A stretch of DNA of 64,000 nt, taken from Synchiropus splendidus (Eukaryota; Chordata; Actinopteri; Syngnathiformes; Callionymidae). Position numbers and translations under genes: made by a program. This document shows, one piece after another, positions 46,258-58,560 of this stretch. Location of the stretch: positions 67,485,937 through 67,549,936 of the forward strand of contig NC_071334.1 of assembly GCF_027744825.2 (NCBI RefSeq), given 5' to 3'. Below the pieces are notes generated by a model. It was not told the origin of the DNA and searched no databases. It saw only the letters and a list, made by a program, of their open reading frames with translations. Numbering within the stretch: the stretch's first letter is position 1; every line of letters begins with the position of its first letter.

Positions 46258-48683
46258 GTTTTCCCTTTATTTATTTCTTTATTTTTATGAATTGAGTGAA
46301 GAATGTTGCCCTGTGGTGAATCACCTCTTTCATATGAGGTCAAGCAGGTTAGAGGTTAGTGAGCACACCAAGTGACCAGAGCAAAATATCACTGGGAAAC
46401 ATTAGGTGAGGAAGTTAATAAATAAATGAATGAAGAAAAAAAGGAAGATTTACAGATGCTGCGCACGATCAGTTCAGAGGTCAGACTAATAAACAAACTA
46501 CCTATTGATTTCCTGTCACGCGCCACCGTTCCGAGGGAACCCCCTTTCCTCCGCCATCCGGTTGTGCTCTTCTCCACTTATGTTAAAGACGCCGTGTGCT
46601 GAGGGGAAGTATGTCAGCTTTCTGCACTCACCAGCCTCCTCCCAGGCAAATGGCTACTGGCTGTTGACCGTTCAGCTGAGGTGAACCAGAACTTGAGGTG
46701 TAAGATAAGATCAGAGGCAATCTTCCATTCTCACTACTTTTGAAAATACTTACCATAAAATTATCACCTTGTGTACATATCAGTGACATCTCGTAACAAT
46801 TGACATGAACATTTATTTACCTTATTTCCTCTAGATGATGCGCTAACACAAACCAGTTCCGAACAAAGCAGCTCCTGATAGGTTGAAATAGTCAAACCAT
46901 CAATGCATCCGTTCATATTTACTAAAGATCTTATCCACATTAATGTTTATACAGTGCGTTGAGGTGTGCCAACAATGGCAGGAAAGGTGAGTCCTACATA
47001 CAAGCCGGACATATTACAAAAAACTATCAAGTGGACACATTACCATGGCGACAGTCGATGCAATTTCAACGCTCACTCTAATGTTGTTTTATTACAGACA
47101 TTGGTTCTGGGCCCTTAAAGCCCCGACGACTACCCCATCACTGAAATGATAAATGGCCAAAGAGAGAAACGTTCCACACAAGTGCTGCACTGGGAATAGT
47201 AGCAACTTTGTTTCAGAGCTTCAGACTCTCCTCCGCGTTTGTTCCCAAAGAAAACTGTTCATTGTCTCACATGCCTACTTCTAAAACTAAAGTTGTCAAA
47301 TACCCGTCATGTTCATTTGTGGTCACCAATTCAACAGCAACACTGATTTTTACACCCAGAAGAATTGAAGTGACAGGACAGGAGGTTCGAGTGTAAATGT
47401 CCAAGCGTCATGGCACTTGCAGACTTCTTGAACAGTTGCGCTTCCAAAAAACTGTCAAAATCAACACTTGAGGAAAGTTTGCGAGAGAGAAAAGTTTCCA
47501 GTGTTTTCTTGGAACCACACGCTCGTAGCATTAGCAAGTCATTAACCTGGCAGATGGACCAGGTTTCTCCGCTCAAGTTTGAAATGGTGGGCTAAAACAA
47601 GCGTCAATGGATGGATTCTGGATGCCACCGATGCAGAAGCAATGCAGTCGCTCAGTTATGAGGTCATGCTAGGACATGCTTCATGATATATACAGTACAG
47701 TGACTACATTTCGGTGATTCATTCAAGATAACAAATTGCATGTGTTTGGTCTTTTACTTTGACTTTACTTAAAATCGGACGGGTCTTATGCTCATTTCTA
47801 ACCTGCTTCAACGTCACATTTAGTTGGGAATTAAACATGTTACACGTTGCAGGTCCATTCCAGGCAATATTCTGCTCCACTGGCCTGAACCGAAAGTGTC
47901 GACAAGACAGGAGAGTGGAAATTGGGTTCAACTCAAACAATTTCAGCATTTGCAGTATCATACATTAAAAATAATAGAAGGTGTTGGACGGACAGGAAAT
48001 AACCTCACACCTTAATTTCTCCTCTTTAATTCCACCATCATAAAGTGCTGAGCTTTACCCCTGACAGCCTTTTCCTGTAGCATAAAAGTGGAAAAATGAA
48101 AAGCATTTTTTTTTTTCCTCAGTATTTTTAATCCCCCTGCACCCTAATTGGCCTTCCTCTACTGTGAAGTGAGTTCAATCTGCAGGCAGATAAAACAAGT
48201 GTTTGGTGAGGGGGCAGGCACTGTGGCACTGTGTTCCCAAGCATGAAGTGAGTGCTTCTCGACTAATGTCCGAGCTCCCGCAATTAAAAGACTTTTGGAT
48301 AATCCAAGCAACTTTCTTTGGAGTTGCACACTTGGTGTCAGCGAAAAAGATACACATCTCCCTCCGTCTTCCTGAGTGAAGCGAGGGCCGATGAAGGGCC
48401 ACGACAGTGGTCAACACCTGCTCTTATAACTGGTCTTATTACATCAAAGTTTGTTCAACGTGACAGGCTTTTGTGAGACAAATACAGCGCAGGCTTTGTG
48501 GAAGACTGACTGCTTGTCCAGAGGCCTTTGCTGAAGCCTTTCAACGATGATGTATTTGTCCTTATACCTTGATTAACAACGACTGGTATTGACCCAAAAT
48601 CGTTCTGCATTAGAAAGGCCGATCAATATCAGCAAGCTTTCTTTGTGAGTGGCTCCCTGTTAACAGTGTCAAGGCTTTAGAGC

Positions 48684-48765
48684 AGGGGTGCCCTGACTTC
48701 TTCAGCTCGTGAGCTCCTTATAAATGACAGAGTCACAAGGATCCTACCACAAAAATGTACATATA

Positions 48766-48828
<63 letters not shown>

Positions 48829-48900
48829 AATAATTATAATAGATAGACTAAAGTATTCTATATTGTTCTCGGTCGTGACTCTCTCTCCCTACGACAGGTT
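48684..48900 (+). mobile_element. hAT-like non-autonomous element, left part
   Basis: CAGGGGTGCCCTGACTTCTT, CAGCTCGTGAGCTCC, AATGACAGAGTCACAAGGAT and CCTACCACAAAAATGTAC follow a known fish DNA-repeat terminus (CAGGGGTGCCCAAA...GCGAGCTAC). The TA array (48760-48822) occupies the position of an AT-rich stretch in that family, and ATTGTTCTCGGTCGTGACTC, TCTCTCCCTACGACAG continues it. I did not find the right terminus. Confidence 0.6.
48760..48822. repeat. (TA)n microsatellite
   Basis: About 30 TA units, interrupted by one GTA near 48771, inside the hAT-like remnant. Confidence 0.95.
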
Positions 48901-51217
48901 CAGGGAAAAAAAAAAAGCGACAATTTGGCCACTGAGGCACAATACACAAAGCATCTTCAAGCTGTGGAAAAATAATGACATGTCAGACAAATAAAATATC
49001 ATTAATCGTAAGATATTTTTGTCTAATAATTACACAAAACAGCTGTATGACTTCACATTTCTTCACATAATTCTTTCAGAACAGGAGGCTGCATGGTTGC
49101 AGTGGCATGACGACATAAATCCATATCACACAACCCACATATGTTGTTTTTTTTCACAGGTCTGGAAGTAGCAGTCAGTGATTCGCGTGTACCAGCTTAG
49201 ACACACTCTAGGAAAATGGGCTCCAGCGTCGAGACTGGTGGTGGAAACGTACACGCATCATGCCGCCGGTGCAATGAGACACGTGACATCAGACAGATGA
49301 AATCACAGTCGCTTTGCTGATATTAAATGTACTGTTTTCGTCGTGGTCACTTCTTTTTGTGGAGGCGGAGCATCAGGGAAGCTTGACAATTGGTCAGTGC
49401 AATTCTCATGGGTGAAAACACTATGTGTGTGAGCACTTTAGTGTGAAAAAACCCCTGTAATTCCACAGGTCTAATGTGATGTGGCTCGATCTTGGCAACA
49501 TGAAGCAACGATTGGCTCATAGACAGGTAGACAGACAGATAGGCATGTGGTAGAATTTTTACCCATTTATTATCCTCAGTTTCCCTTCAAAAAGTTGTTT
49601 GGTCACACCTAAATCCAAAACTAAATTGGCATAATGTCATTTAAGCAGTTCAATGCACACACTTCTCAATTTTTTTGGAACAAGTGCGATTAGCATGGTA
49701 GTTAAGATTTGGCAGAACACGGTGCAACTGTTGGTAACTATGTGCCAGATTAACTGCAGGGCACGTATAAGACTCTTTTAGAGACGATTTGTTGCTCTCG
49801 TGTTCATTTAAAGCCAAGTTTTGAACTGGGAATATTGAACGTCAAGTTAAAATCCAGATTGTTTTGCCGCATATTTTATTTGGCAGTGTCTCTCCAGTGC
49901 CGTAATATCCGTGGCCGTTTGTTTGTCTGTACATGTTTGCTTATTTATCCACGTCTTTATTTTTTAATGAGTCGAAAAACCGCCAGAGATTCCAGGCAAT
50001 GAAACTTTAAAACGTGTACAGTAGCAGCGAGGGGGAAAATATTTACATTGAAGCCGGCCACAATCTCAGAAGATCCTCAAATGTAGGTTAGAACCGCAAA
50101 GTTAATATGCAAATGTCCTTATCTGCTGGGATTCACAAACAACCGTCATCCTGATTGATTTAATAAACTGCTTTTATCTTTCAAAGTGTTAATTAGCAGA
50201 GATGGGCTTCGCTTTGGATCTGAGCTTTTCAGTGGCACATTTGAGAGCTTTCCGACAAAAGAGAAACTTTCTGTCCCTTTGCATCACTGAACTCTTCAAC
50301 ACTTCCGCAGTGTTTTTGTTGCGGCGCCGGCACAAAGCCTCGGCACGGCACATTACTGAGCGCTTAAACACAGGTTCAAGAAATATGTTGTGTCAGTTAT
50401 CACTGATTCAAAAGCCTCCCTGTCGTTTGATGGAATATTTATCCCGTGTTTTAATAAGACTCTCTCTTTGTGGATCAACTCAGATGCCCACTGATGTTCA
50501 ATACCAAAGTCAAATTCATAAGTTTGTCATTAAAAGATTAGAATGATTAAAAGGCCTTCAAGGATTGTCTCTCTCCACAGAAAGTAACCTGCTTCACAGA
50601 TGTAAAAAAATAAAATAAAATAAAATTAAACATTTCATGGTGGCTTCACAAAGGGTTTACAGATATTAAAATATATGGAGACGTGTTTGTTGATGCGACA
50701 AAAAAAAAGGACTGATTCTTTTGAGCACACACAGGTTTTTGGCACAGTTACTAATATTGCTGAAAATAAACATGAAAAAAAAAGTTTAATTTAGTGTTCA
50801 GAGTAAGAAAACGCACATTAATATAACTTAATGTATTTTCCACACTGCTCTCTGATTCATCAGATATTTGCACCTAGTAATTTGAATGCTTAGTAGGGCA
50901 TCAACTGTTTGGAGAAGACTAATATATATATTTATATAAGTAAAAAATATATCTCCTATACCAAAAATGTACTTCATGCTTACTTTGACTTTTACTTCGA
51001 CAATTGTTGCTAGATTCTTCCGAAGACCTAGACATGCCATGTTCGCATGGACTGATATGAGAAACAAATGTATAAAACAAAATACAGATATGAAAACTAG
51101 AACAATATTCTTTGCTGGGAGGTGTTGCTAGGTAACGCATGGCGGGTTGTTTACAAGTTAATCTAGGACGTAGTGTGGCGGAAGAGTCTTTTCTTCTGCG
51201 CTTCTAACTATACAGTA
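48901..51217. other. non-coding stretch, no gene seen
   Basis: No gene. The conserved-element-like cluster at 50090-50230 is the notable part. An open frame at 50202-50546 (114 codons) begins at its edge but has no recognisable domain. A short A/T-rich AAATAAAATAAAATAAAAT run lies near 50608. Confidence 0.5.
50090..50230. promoter_or_regulatory. transcription-factor-site cluster, candidate enhancer
   Basis: Within about 100 bp lie an octamer ATGCAAAT (50107-50114, POU type), CTTATCT (50118-50124, GATA type on the minus strand), TTCAAAG (50180-50186, TCF/LEF type on the minus strand) and TTAATTAG (50189-50196, homeodomain type), with TTGATTTAATAAAC between. The surrounding sequence is complex and non-repetitive. 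These are motif matches only; enhancer activity and the target gene are inference. Confidence 0.4.
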
Positions 51218-51906
51218 CAGTGGTACCTTGGTTTTCGAACGTCACGGACTTTGGACAAATCGGAGTTCAAGTTTTTTTGCTTTGGATCTCGAATGAAAAT
51301 CCAGAACTCAAATGTCCCCGAAAAAAGCCGGAACGCGTGCGGTCCAGCTGAGCCACGACGCGCTTTGTTATTGTGTATAACGCAGCCTCTGTATGCAGAT
51401 GTGTCCCGTTAGCTACATTTACTGACTGTTTTTCCTTCATATTGAGGTGTGAAACCTTTCCTGTCTCCGCACTGGACCGTGGTAGAGTGTCACAGGGGAG
51501 GTGCTGGAGCGCTCACTCCAGGGTTTGATGTCCTGTTGTGGGCTGGAGCTGGGACAGGGATGAGGCCAGTCTGGGGACAGAGCGTGACTTGGTTTATGAC
51601 TTTGTCACAGCCAAACTGCACAGAAGCGCACATTCAGAGCTGGACACGCACCGGGCACCTCTTCACTTCTGGAGAGACGTCACTCACTCGGCAACCCCTC
51701 CCACATGCAGCGGCCACACACATAGAGGAACAGCCACCTGCAGCAGACACTCTACATTCACTCCTACAAAAGACTATTTTAAGGCTTGGAACGCATTATT
51801 TCTTTTTCCATTCATTGTAATGGAAAAAATCCATTTAGATTTCGAACAAATCGCTTCTCGAACGGCCGTCTGGAACGGATTGTGGTCGAGAACCGAGGTA
51901 CCATTG
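51218..51906. mobile_element. non-autonomous Tigger/pogo-like DNA transposon
   Basis: The left end CAGTGGTACCTTGGTTTTCG and the reverse complement of the right end, CAATGGTACCTCGGTTCTCG, form a terminal inverted repeat. Both ends sit beside TA (51216-51217 and 51907-51908), as expected for the TA target preference of the Tc1/mariner-pogo superfamily. Inner inverted matches continue (GTTCGAG/CTCGAA text near 51845-51870). The 689-bp body has no transposase: the 123- and 136-codon frames inside it show no DDE signature or DNA-binding domain. It is a MITE-like deletion derivative. The Tigger/pogo label rests on the CAGTGGTACCTCGGTT-type terminus and the TA duplication; another mariner subgroup remains possible. 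Confidence 0.8.
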
Positions 51907-51908
51907 TA

Positions 51909-54133
51909 CATGTTACTGCGCGCATCAGAGTCGTCTGGTTCAGAGTAAACGCTAGCTGCATGTCCACGCACGGACACTATTGTTTCTTGTCACGTGAACA
52001 GAGAAGGTTTAATCTGCCATAAGAATTACATTCACTCAGATTGCGGAAACTGTGCCCACGTGACCTCACCTACAGAGGAGTGCTGAACAGCTTGTCTCTC
52101 GTGCGTTGGGATAATGACAAACTCTACATATACAATGTGATAGTTATATCATCAGGTGCTACATGACAAAATACCCCCAACATCACCAGTCGAAGGGCTC
52201 TACTGTATGTAAAGTATGAGTTAAATACGTTTTAATATCTATAATACCTCTCAATACCTATATATCTGAATCACCATCAGGAAATGTTGTCATGTTCCCA
52301 ACAATTTGATTCAGTCAAAGTATTGAAGGGTATCCTTTTGTGCACGTGTTGTTATGTTAAAATATTTACACCAGCAACTACCCGTAGAACACATTTCTCT
52401 ATTGCAACTCATCTCCATGAAACAGATCTAAATTGACACTAGGGCCTTTGACCTGCAGGTCATTATTACAGTAGCAGGGTATTTCATTACTTGTGTTTGT
52501 TTGTGCCATCCGTGAAAACAAAATGGTTCAATATATTAAGGTGACAATGTCATGAGACATTTACATTTTCTTTCTCTTTTTGGCATTTATCATCCTTAAT
52601 ACATGCATATTATTCTACCAACCTGGATTACATCCAGGATTATTTGAAGTCAAGAGACATTGCTTCTTCAAGTTTCACATCAAACTGTATGACATGAAAA
52701 ACACTTTTTCAGGTTGAGTGACTTTTTAAAGGTGAAGAGGCGCATCTTAACGTGGCACAGGTGTTTGATACTTGTCTCCACTGCACAACCTACAGGGTAA
52801 AAGAGTTGACAGTGCAGAGCGACATACTGGCGAGCTTCATGCCAGTGACCAGAAAAACATGAAAACTGGGATTCCCCTCCAGCCATAGAAACCATGACAT
52901 GAAGCGCTGAAGCTGCCAAGGCCCTGAAAGAAAACAAAAAAAGGGGGACATGTCTGAAAGCCTCCGCTCGTCTGTGCACGTGTCTCGCACGATCATGAGT
53001 TTTCATCTCATCCACTCGGACACTTTGAGGGAATATTTTTCTTCTCGCCATCCCTGAGCAATGGGAATAATTTTGGACTGAATATTTTAACCCAGTCTAT
53101 CTTTGATGTCTTATTTGTGCGATTATATTTCCCTTCTTTCAAAAAAAAAAAAAAAAAACATAAGCACTGACTGTCAACCACTGGTGGTACATTTTGTCTT
53201 GCCTGTGCGCAAGTGGGACTTTCATATTTCAGCACATCTTCCTCATGTGATCAAAGACAACTCCCCGATGCTGCCACTCAAGTAAACACAACTCGCAAAA
53301 AAGGAGACACATGGCGTCGAGAGTAGAATTGAACATGCGAGTATAAAATAGACTTTAAAAGTTCTTGTTGACGTTCTTTATCAACCCCAACTCCAGGAAA
53401 GTAGTTTTGACCCGCACAATTACATTTGGAACAAAGTGCTGAATGCTCAGAATTCTGCCGTGCCACCTCTAATTATTGACCGACCCATTCGCTTGGCGGC
53501 AACTTCATTATTCTTCTTCCTGTAGTAATTTATACTTGCCTGACACTCGTCATATATCTTTGGTAACCTTTAATTCATCTACTGCTTGCACTTTTGTCTG
53601 CTGACGTAAGACCCGGCTCGGGCTGGCCGTCCTCATGTTAGTGGCCTCAAAAATGGTGCCGTCTTTGTCTACCGTTTTTGGTGAGTCTAAAGTTCAAATC
53701 TTGTTGTTGATGCGTTTCAGTCATTTGCATCTCCCAGGTCAACCCGCCGCATCCATCCTTCATTGATTTAATTTTGTTCTCGAGTACGACCTCTGGCAGG
53801 GTGAGAGCTGACCACTGCCAAACACCGTTCTTGGCAGGCCATCATTACACTGACTGACTTTCAAACAAAGAACACAATTACAATGAAGTCAATGATTCAT
53901 TTTCAAAATGAAAAGTTTGCTCATATGAATTACATTTGTATTGAAAAAAAAACAGCACTGTCGTCTCCAGATTTGACACGTGTCAATACAGCTGAACCTC
54001 AATAGGCACCCAATAGTTTGACTTCTTTCCGCACCAAAATTGCTGCACTACCACAGTTGGGGTCCTTTGTTTAGCAAGCAGACTGGTTCGCAGAGGTGCA
54101 AGAAAACATCCATACACTCAAATATCACAGTAC
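51909..54133. other. non-coding stretch, no gene seen
   Basis: No gene or clear element. A run of about 18 A lies at 53141-53158. Frames near 52680-53051 overlap and are unrecognised. Confidence 0.5.
53141..53158. repeat. poly-A run
   Basis: About 18 A followed by CATAAGC. No retroelement body is recognised upstream. Confidence 0.9.
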
Positions 54134-54643
54134 CATACCTGTCAACGTATTTGTTTTCCCTGTATTCTATCTTTTTTTTTTTTTACAATTTCAAATCATG
54201 TACGCCGTAGAACGACTTTTATACGGGGAAAAATAAATTAGAACAAGAAAAATTCCCACTGACGTTTCACGCCAGACGATGTGAACTCGCCAGTTTTGGA
54301 TCCAAAACGGATCGTCTCGTCTCACTGGTAGCTGAAAGTTATCCTCAATCACGCATTTATTTTTCTCGTTGCTTTCAGCTTTGACGATAGGAGCGTTGTG
54401 TGCGCATGCGCGTTGTACTGCGACCCGCATCCGTTGTTTTGAATTGTTGCAAGAGGAATCATTCAGAGAAAAATCATATCGTTGTTATCATTTTCCAGTA
54501 CATTGTCTGTCTTGCTGTGATGGAAATACTAATAATAAAATATTAAAATGCGCCGCGATTGTGTTTGTAAGGTTCCTTTTCAATTTATAAGTGGAATTGC
54601 ACCGCTTTATAAGGGGAGTTATTGGCAGAGGTTGACAGGTGTG
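54134..54643. mobile_element. inverted-repeat DNA element, hAT-like
   Basis: The left end CATACCTGTCAAC (54134-54146) and right end GTTGACAGGTGTG (54631-54643) form a 13-bp inverted repeat with one mismatch. The CATACCTGTCAAC terminus resembles hAT-type repeats I know from fish. An 8-bp target duplication is not clear from the flanks (CACAGTAC against CAATACTG). The 510-bp interior includes a T-run near 54172-54184 and a GTGCGCATGCGCGTTG segment, and has no transposase frame. Confidence 0.6.
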
Positions 54644-55338
54644 CAATACTGAATTGAAATTCAATTTACTTCATACTGACATCGACTTAATAAATTTTTT
54701 GAGTTTTGTAGCCAGATCACTACAAGATCTCGCAGGAGTTCAACCCGGTTGGGAACAGTGCTGGATGACCTCTACGATGGAAAAACATAACAAGGTAAGA
54801 CCAGCATGAAAAACACAGCAAAGTTTCTTTTCTTTCCTTTATAATAGTGGCTCTTGTTCGTTGTTTCAGGATTTGTATCGTCACCATCGTCAATACACAG
54901 GTTTATCCTTAACATCAAAGAACAATAGAAAACATAAATAAGCTAAATGATGGGAACCTCAGGAGTTTCTCTTGAAATACCTCTTGAAGGCATCTCGATC
55001 CGTGTCCTTGATGAACAACTCTTCTGTTTGCCTCTTCTTCACAGCTCTCCACAGATTTCATCAACTCCAGCTCAGGTTTGTTTCATGTGTGACCTGGGTC
55101 TGCATCTGCAGCACCTCCATCCCTGAGTCACTCCAAGCTGTGTAAACATGATCCGAGCAGAATACTAATGTCCCGTCCTGAGATCAAAGCCACCGCTCGG
55201 AATCCAGCAGGTTGAAGCCACAGGGATGAACTTTTGTCAGCCTTTCCTGCTCACAGCACTCCACTCTTACTTTGTCATGAAAGGCAGAGGATGAGTGGAC
55301 ATTTCTGCAGGTTTCAGTCCGAAAGGACGGAGGTTCCG

Positions 55339-55339
<1 letters not shown>

Positions 55340-55389
<50 letters not shown>
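55340..55389. repeat. (TA)n microsatellite
   Basis: About 24 TA units following GGTTCCGC. Confidence 0.96.
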
Positions 55390-55392
<3 letters not shown>

Positions 55393-56488
55393 TCAACGTC
55401 TGACAAAGACGAAGTTGGAGAATTCTGCCGTGACTGACAGAATATAGACTTATGCTGGCAAATGTTCCTGCTTAGCATTTTCAACACCCAGAGGGATTGT
55501 CCACCGACTCAATAGGCCGATATGAATAATATTCATGGTGATGACCAAAGAAGTGGCGTATGCCGTGTGGCCTAAAGACTGTGTTGAGTGGTTTATGTGG
55601 AAGTTAATGTGCAGCGGAGCAGTTGATAAATCTGTTTACGTGTTGAGTTAAGGCAAATGACGATCCAGGCACGGATGGCAAAAGCTGATGAATGTTGATC
55701 TGGACTGACAAAAGTCCCATTATGTCTGCCATCACTGCATGTGACAGCACAATATGACGGCAGATTGCTGAGAAATATGATGGCAGATTAGTAAAACATG
55801 ACGGCCGACTAGAGAAATCTGACATGGTGAACACGAATGTTGGGATGGGATAAAAACTCAAGGGGGAAAACTCATTTTCTAACTGTGATGGTGGTTCACA
55901 ATATGTCAATTGTATGTATGTAGAACATTTCTGTCAAAGGGAAAACACAAGTGCAACACATGAGTGTGACGTCTTTAGCTGTTGTGGCAAATAGAAGTGA
56001 GGAACTACCAGGTCAAGTTGTAAAGACGGCATTTTGAAACTAGGGGAATCGATTTGCAAAACAAAACAAAACAAATAAATTTAGGGTTGAATCTGTTGAT
56101 CTTGGAAGTGCTGCAGTGATAAGTGAACTCATCGCTGCATGAAGTGCACACAACATATTTGTGCTTCTAACCTGAAGTTCATTAAACCTGAGTTGTCCTT
56201 ACATCAGCACAATCTCATTTACTGGCCTTTTTCATGGATGCCCCTTGAATTGGCGCTCTGTTAAACAAATTTCATACGTGTTATATGGTTATAGGAGCTT
56301 TACCCTGAGAACTAATGTTAAAATTTGCCATTTTGTTTTAATAATTTTCTAAATTTCAACTTTTAAATGCAAATAAGTATGATAGTAGTAGCAACTGTAG
56401 CAGCGACAACAGAGCAGTTCATAAAATATTTTCAGAACCGATGAGTCTTATCATGTTTGATCCATTCTAAAAGTTATCGATACATCAG

Positions 56489-56510
56489 AAAAAAAAAAAA
56501 AAAAAAAAAA
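56489..56510. repeat. poly-A run
   Basis: About 22 A residues. No recognisable element upstream. Confidence 0.92.
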
Positions 56511-57249
56511 TGTGATGTCCAACTCTTAAAATTTGCCAATAAAAATAATATTTCAGTGTTGGCAAGTTGGATTACATTTTAAATTACATGTCAAAACATT
56601 GACTCTGTCTGAAGCATGTGTACAACAGCAATAAAAAAAGAGAAGTACAGCCAAGCTGAAGTACAGCTGCACAGTCGTTCACATTGCACGAAAGAAAAGC
56701 ACTTTTCTGTAGAGTAAAGTAAAATGTTTTCTCCAATTCAAATACCATGAATGTTTCAGTCATTATATTATGACAAGCGTATTCCGACTACAAGGTTGCA
56801 TGTCTGCTTGTTTCTATCACATATCTTTTGTAGCTTTATGAATCCATTTGATACTGTCAGTAAGGTAAGGAACTAAACTTCAACTGATATTTTAAATCTC
56901 ATAATTGTCCCAGCAAAAGTCTCCCTGGAGTATCTATCCTGTTTTCCGGTCAAGTCTCTCGCTGGAAAAAAGTTGAAAGAGTGAGAGGAAGAAAGAAGAA
57001 TGTTGAGAGTTTTTTTTCTCCAACAAAGAAAGAGAGCAAACTTTGCCTCTGAATCGCGCTAATTTCCCTCCTCAGAACTTTGTACTCCCAGGAAGTCGAA
57101 CAAACTCTGCCCAAACATCCACTGCACGGACTTGAAAGGCAGAGACAGAGCACTTGCGAATCACGCAGAGCCCACATGGCAACAAACTTTCAAAAAAATA
57201 ATGATGAAATCCCCACGTCAAGTCGCCCCTAAAGTATCAAAACGGGCAC

Positions 57250-57560
57250 GGAAAAGCAACAGAGGTGTGTCTGGCTGTATGAAAATCCAATGCAAATAAG
57301 CTTTGGCCCCCGTGGTCCTTGAACTGTTTTCTCTTTGATAACCCAATTATTGTCTCAAGAGCTGTGTCAATTGCTCCAGCGATCTCTTCTTGAACAAATC
57401 ACTCCCCTAACCTCGAGCACTTTCCATTTGATTCTGCCATTTTTTGACAGTTCAAAGTAATCAGAGGAGGCCTGGGCTGAGGACGAGGATTGATTTTGTG
57501 TTCCCGCTTATCATGCTAATTCCCTGAAAATCAGCCTTTTTCATCCCCCTCTGCCTGATT
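57250..57560. promoter_or_regulatory. transcription-factor-site cluster, candidate enhancer
   Basis: An octamer ATGCAAAT (57290-57297), CTTTGAT (57333-57339, TCF/LEF type), CCAATTATTGTC (about 57343-57354, homeodomain core overlapping a SOX-like ATTGT), AATTGCTCC and CATGCTAATTCCC occur in non-repetitive sequence. The pairing of octamer and TCF/LEF-type sites also occurs at 50090-50230. Inference from motifs only. Confidence 0.4.
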
Positions 57561-58267
57561 ACCACTCTTGGAGAACGGCCCCTGAACTGTGTTTCGCTCC
57601 CCTGCGCCACTGTCAACCCCCACAATCCGCTATTCTTGTCCCCACGCTGGAGCAGCCCGTCGCTCCCACCGCGCCCCCCCCATTTATTTCTCAAATCAGC
57701 TGATCATCCTTCATGATATCTGAGCGTGTAGATCAGTCAGCGAGGTGAGTAACGCTTGTCTAGTCTCACTCTTCCCTGATCAGTCCGATTTTGAGATGAC
57801 ATATACCAGGAGACTGATATGGGGCTTCAGGCAACACAGTTCCACGTGTTCTCTGGCTTACCTTTTAGGGTGCTTTAGGGTGCTTTGTTCCTGGTCATAC
57901 ACAATAAGAACAAGGTTCATAGGTTCAAGGTTAAAGGCAGTGGGGAAGAAGTCAACAATTTTTAAGATGTGTGGTGACTTAAAGAGTTGGTATAAAACCC
58001 AATAACTAAACAAAAACATGACCGCAAATTACACCATTTGACTCCATTTGAGTCTTGATCCTGTTGTGGTCATTGTTATTGCGATGGTGATCGTACATGT
58101 GCGATGTTGTGCAAAGTCATGGTCCCATCACGGCGGCAAAAGATTCAGCCCTCGGCACGATCGAGAAGCTTGTGCCCCAAGCCTGAAATCTCGTGAAATC
58201 ACGTGATAAAAATAAGTTGAAACATCAGCAGTAACTCGGAACACGTGCATTGTTTTTACGTGTCTTT
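57561..58267. other. non-coding stretch, no gene seen
   Basis: Complex sequence with a small doubled TTTTAGGGTGC/TTTAGGGTGC near 57865-57885. No gene or element recognised. Confidence 0.5.
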
Positions 58268-58560
58268 TATTTCCGCCAAAAAGGTTATGTTTTTTCTGCG
58301 TTCAAAATAACTTGTATAGTCATGGACAGGTTTGGATGAAATTTCAAGGAAATATGTCAAACAAGGCAAAGAACAAGGAACATCGGGAGGATCCTGGAAT
58401 TTTTGTTCAGGATTCTTGAACATGTGGAGATGTTAGAACCATGTTCAGCATGTGTGTCAGATTGGCCCTCTGGATGTTTTGAAGGATGGTCGATGGTAAT
58501 AGCGGTGGACTGAAGGTTCTGCACTCTCAGTCCTTTTCCAGTTATTTAAATGGAAGAATC
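58268..58560 (+). mobile_element. dispersed repeat copy (CCGCCAAAAAGG family)
   Basis: TTCCGCCAAAAAGGTTATGTT, GTTCAAAATAACTTGTATAG, TCATGGACAGGTTTGGATGA, AATTTCAAGGAAATATG, AACAAGGCAAAGAACAAGG, GGAGGATCC, GTGGACTGAAGGTTCTGCAC and TCTCAGTCCTTTTCCAGTTA follow the same family as 37456-37640, in the same orientation. It keeps a middle section (AAACAAGG...TTCTTGAACATG) missing from the other copy. No coding sequence; class uncertain. Confidence 0.65.

Larger units (their letters stand above)
44363..48683. other. non-coding stretch, no gene seen
   Basis: No defensible gene. It contains a conserved-element-like block (45180-45385), a poly-T run (46233-46257) and an AT-rich region around 47.7-48.1 kb. 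A 140-codon frame at 44562-44984 lacks recognisable domains or splice context. Confidence 0.5.
54644..57249. other. non-coding stretch, no gene seen
   Basis: No gene. The stretch 54950-55340 has a GC-richer, exon-like texture but its frames are broken on both strands. A TA array lies at 55340-55389 and a poly-A run at 56489-56510. Confidence 0.5.

Noticed and set aside
51449..51948. Frames of 123 and 136 codons inside the Tigger/pogo-like element
   Set aside because: They show no DDE catalytic pattern, no helix-turn-helix and overlap each other in different frames, so they are not a transposase.
54959..55057. 32-codon minus-strand run reading like a charged protein segment (ending FKRYFKRNS), with exon-like texture up to 55340
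   Set aside because: It is bounded by stops, neighbouring segments are in other frames, and I found no convincing splice sites or family match.
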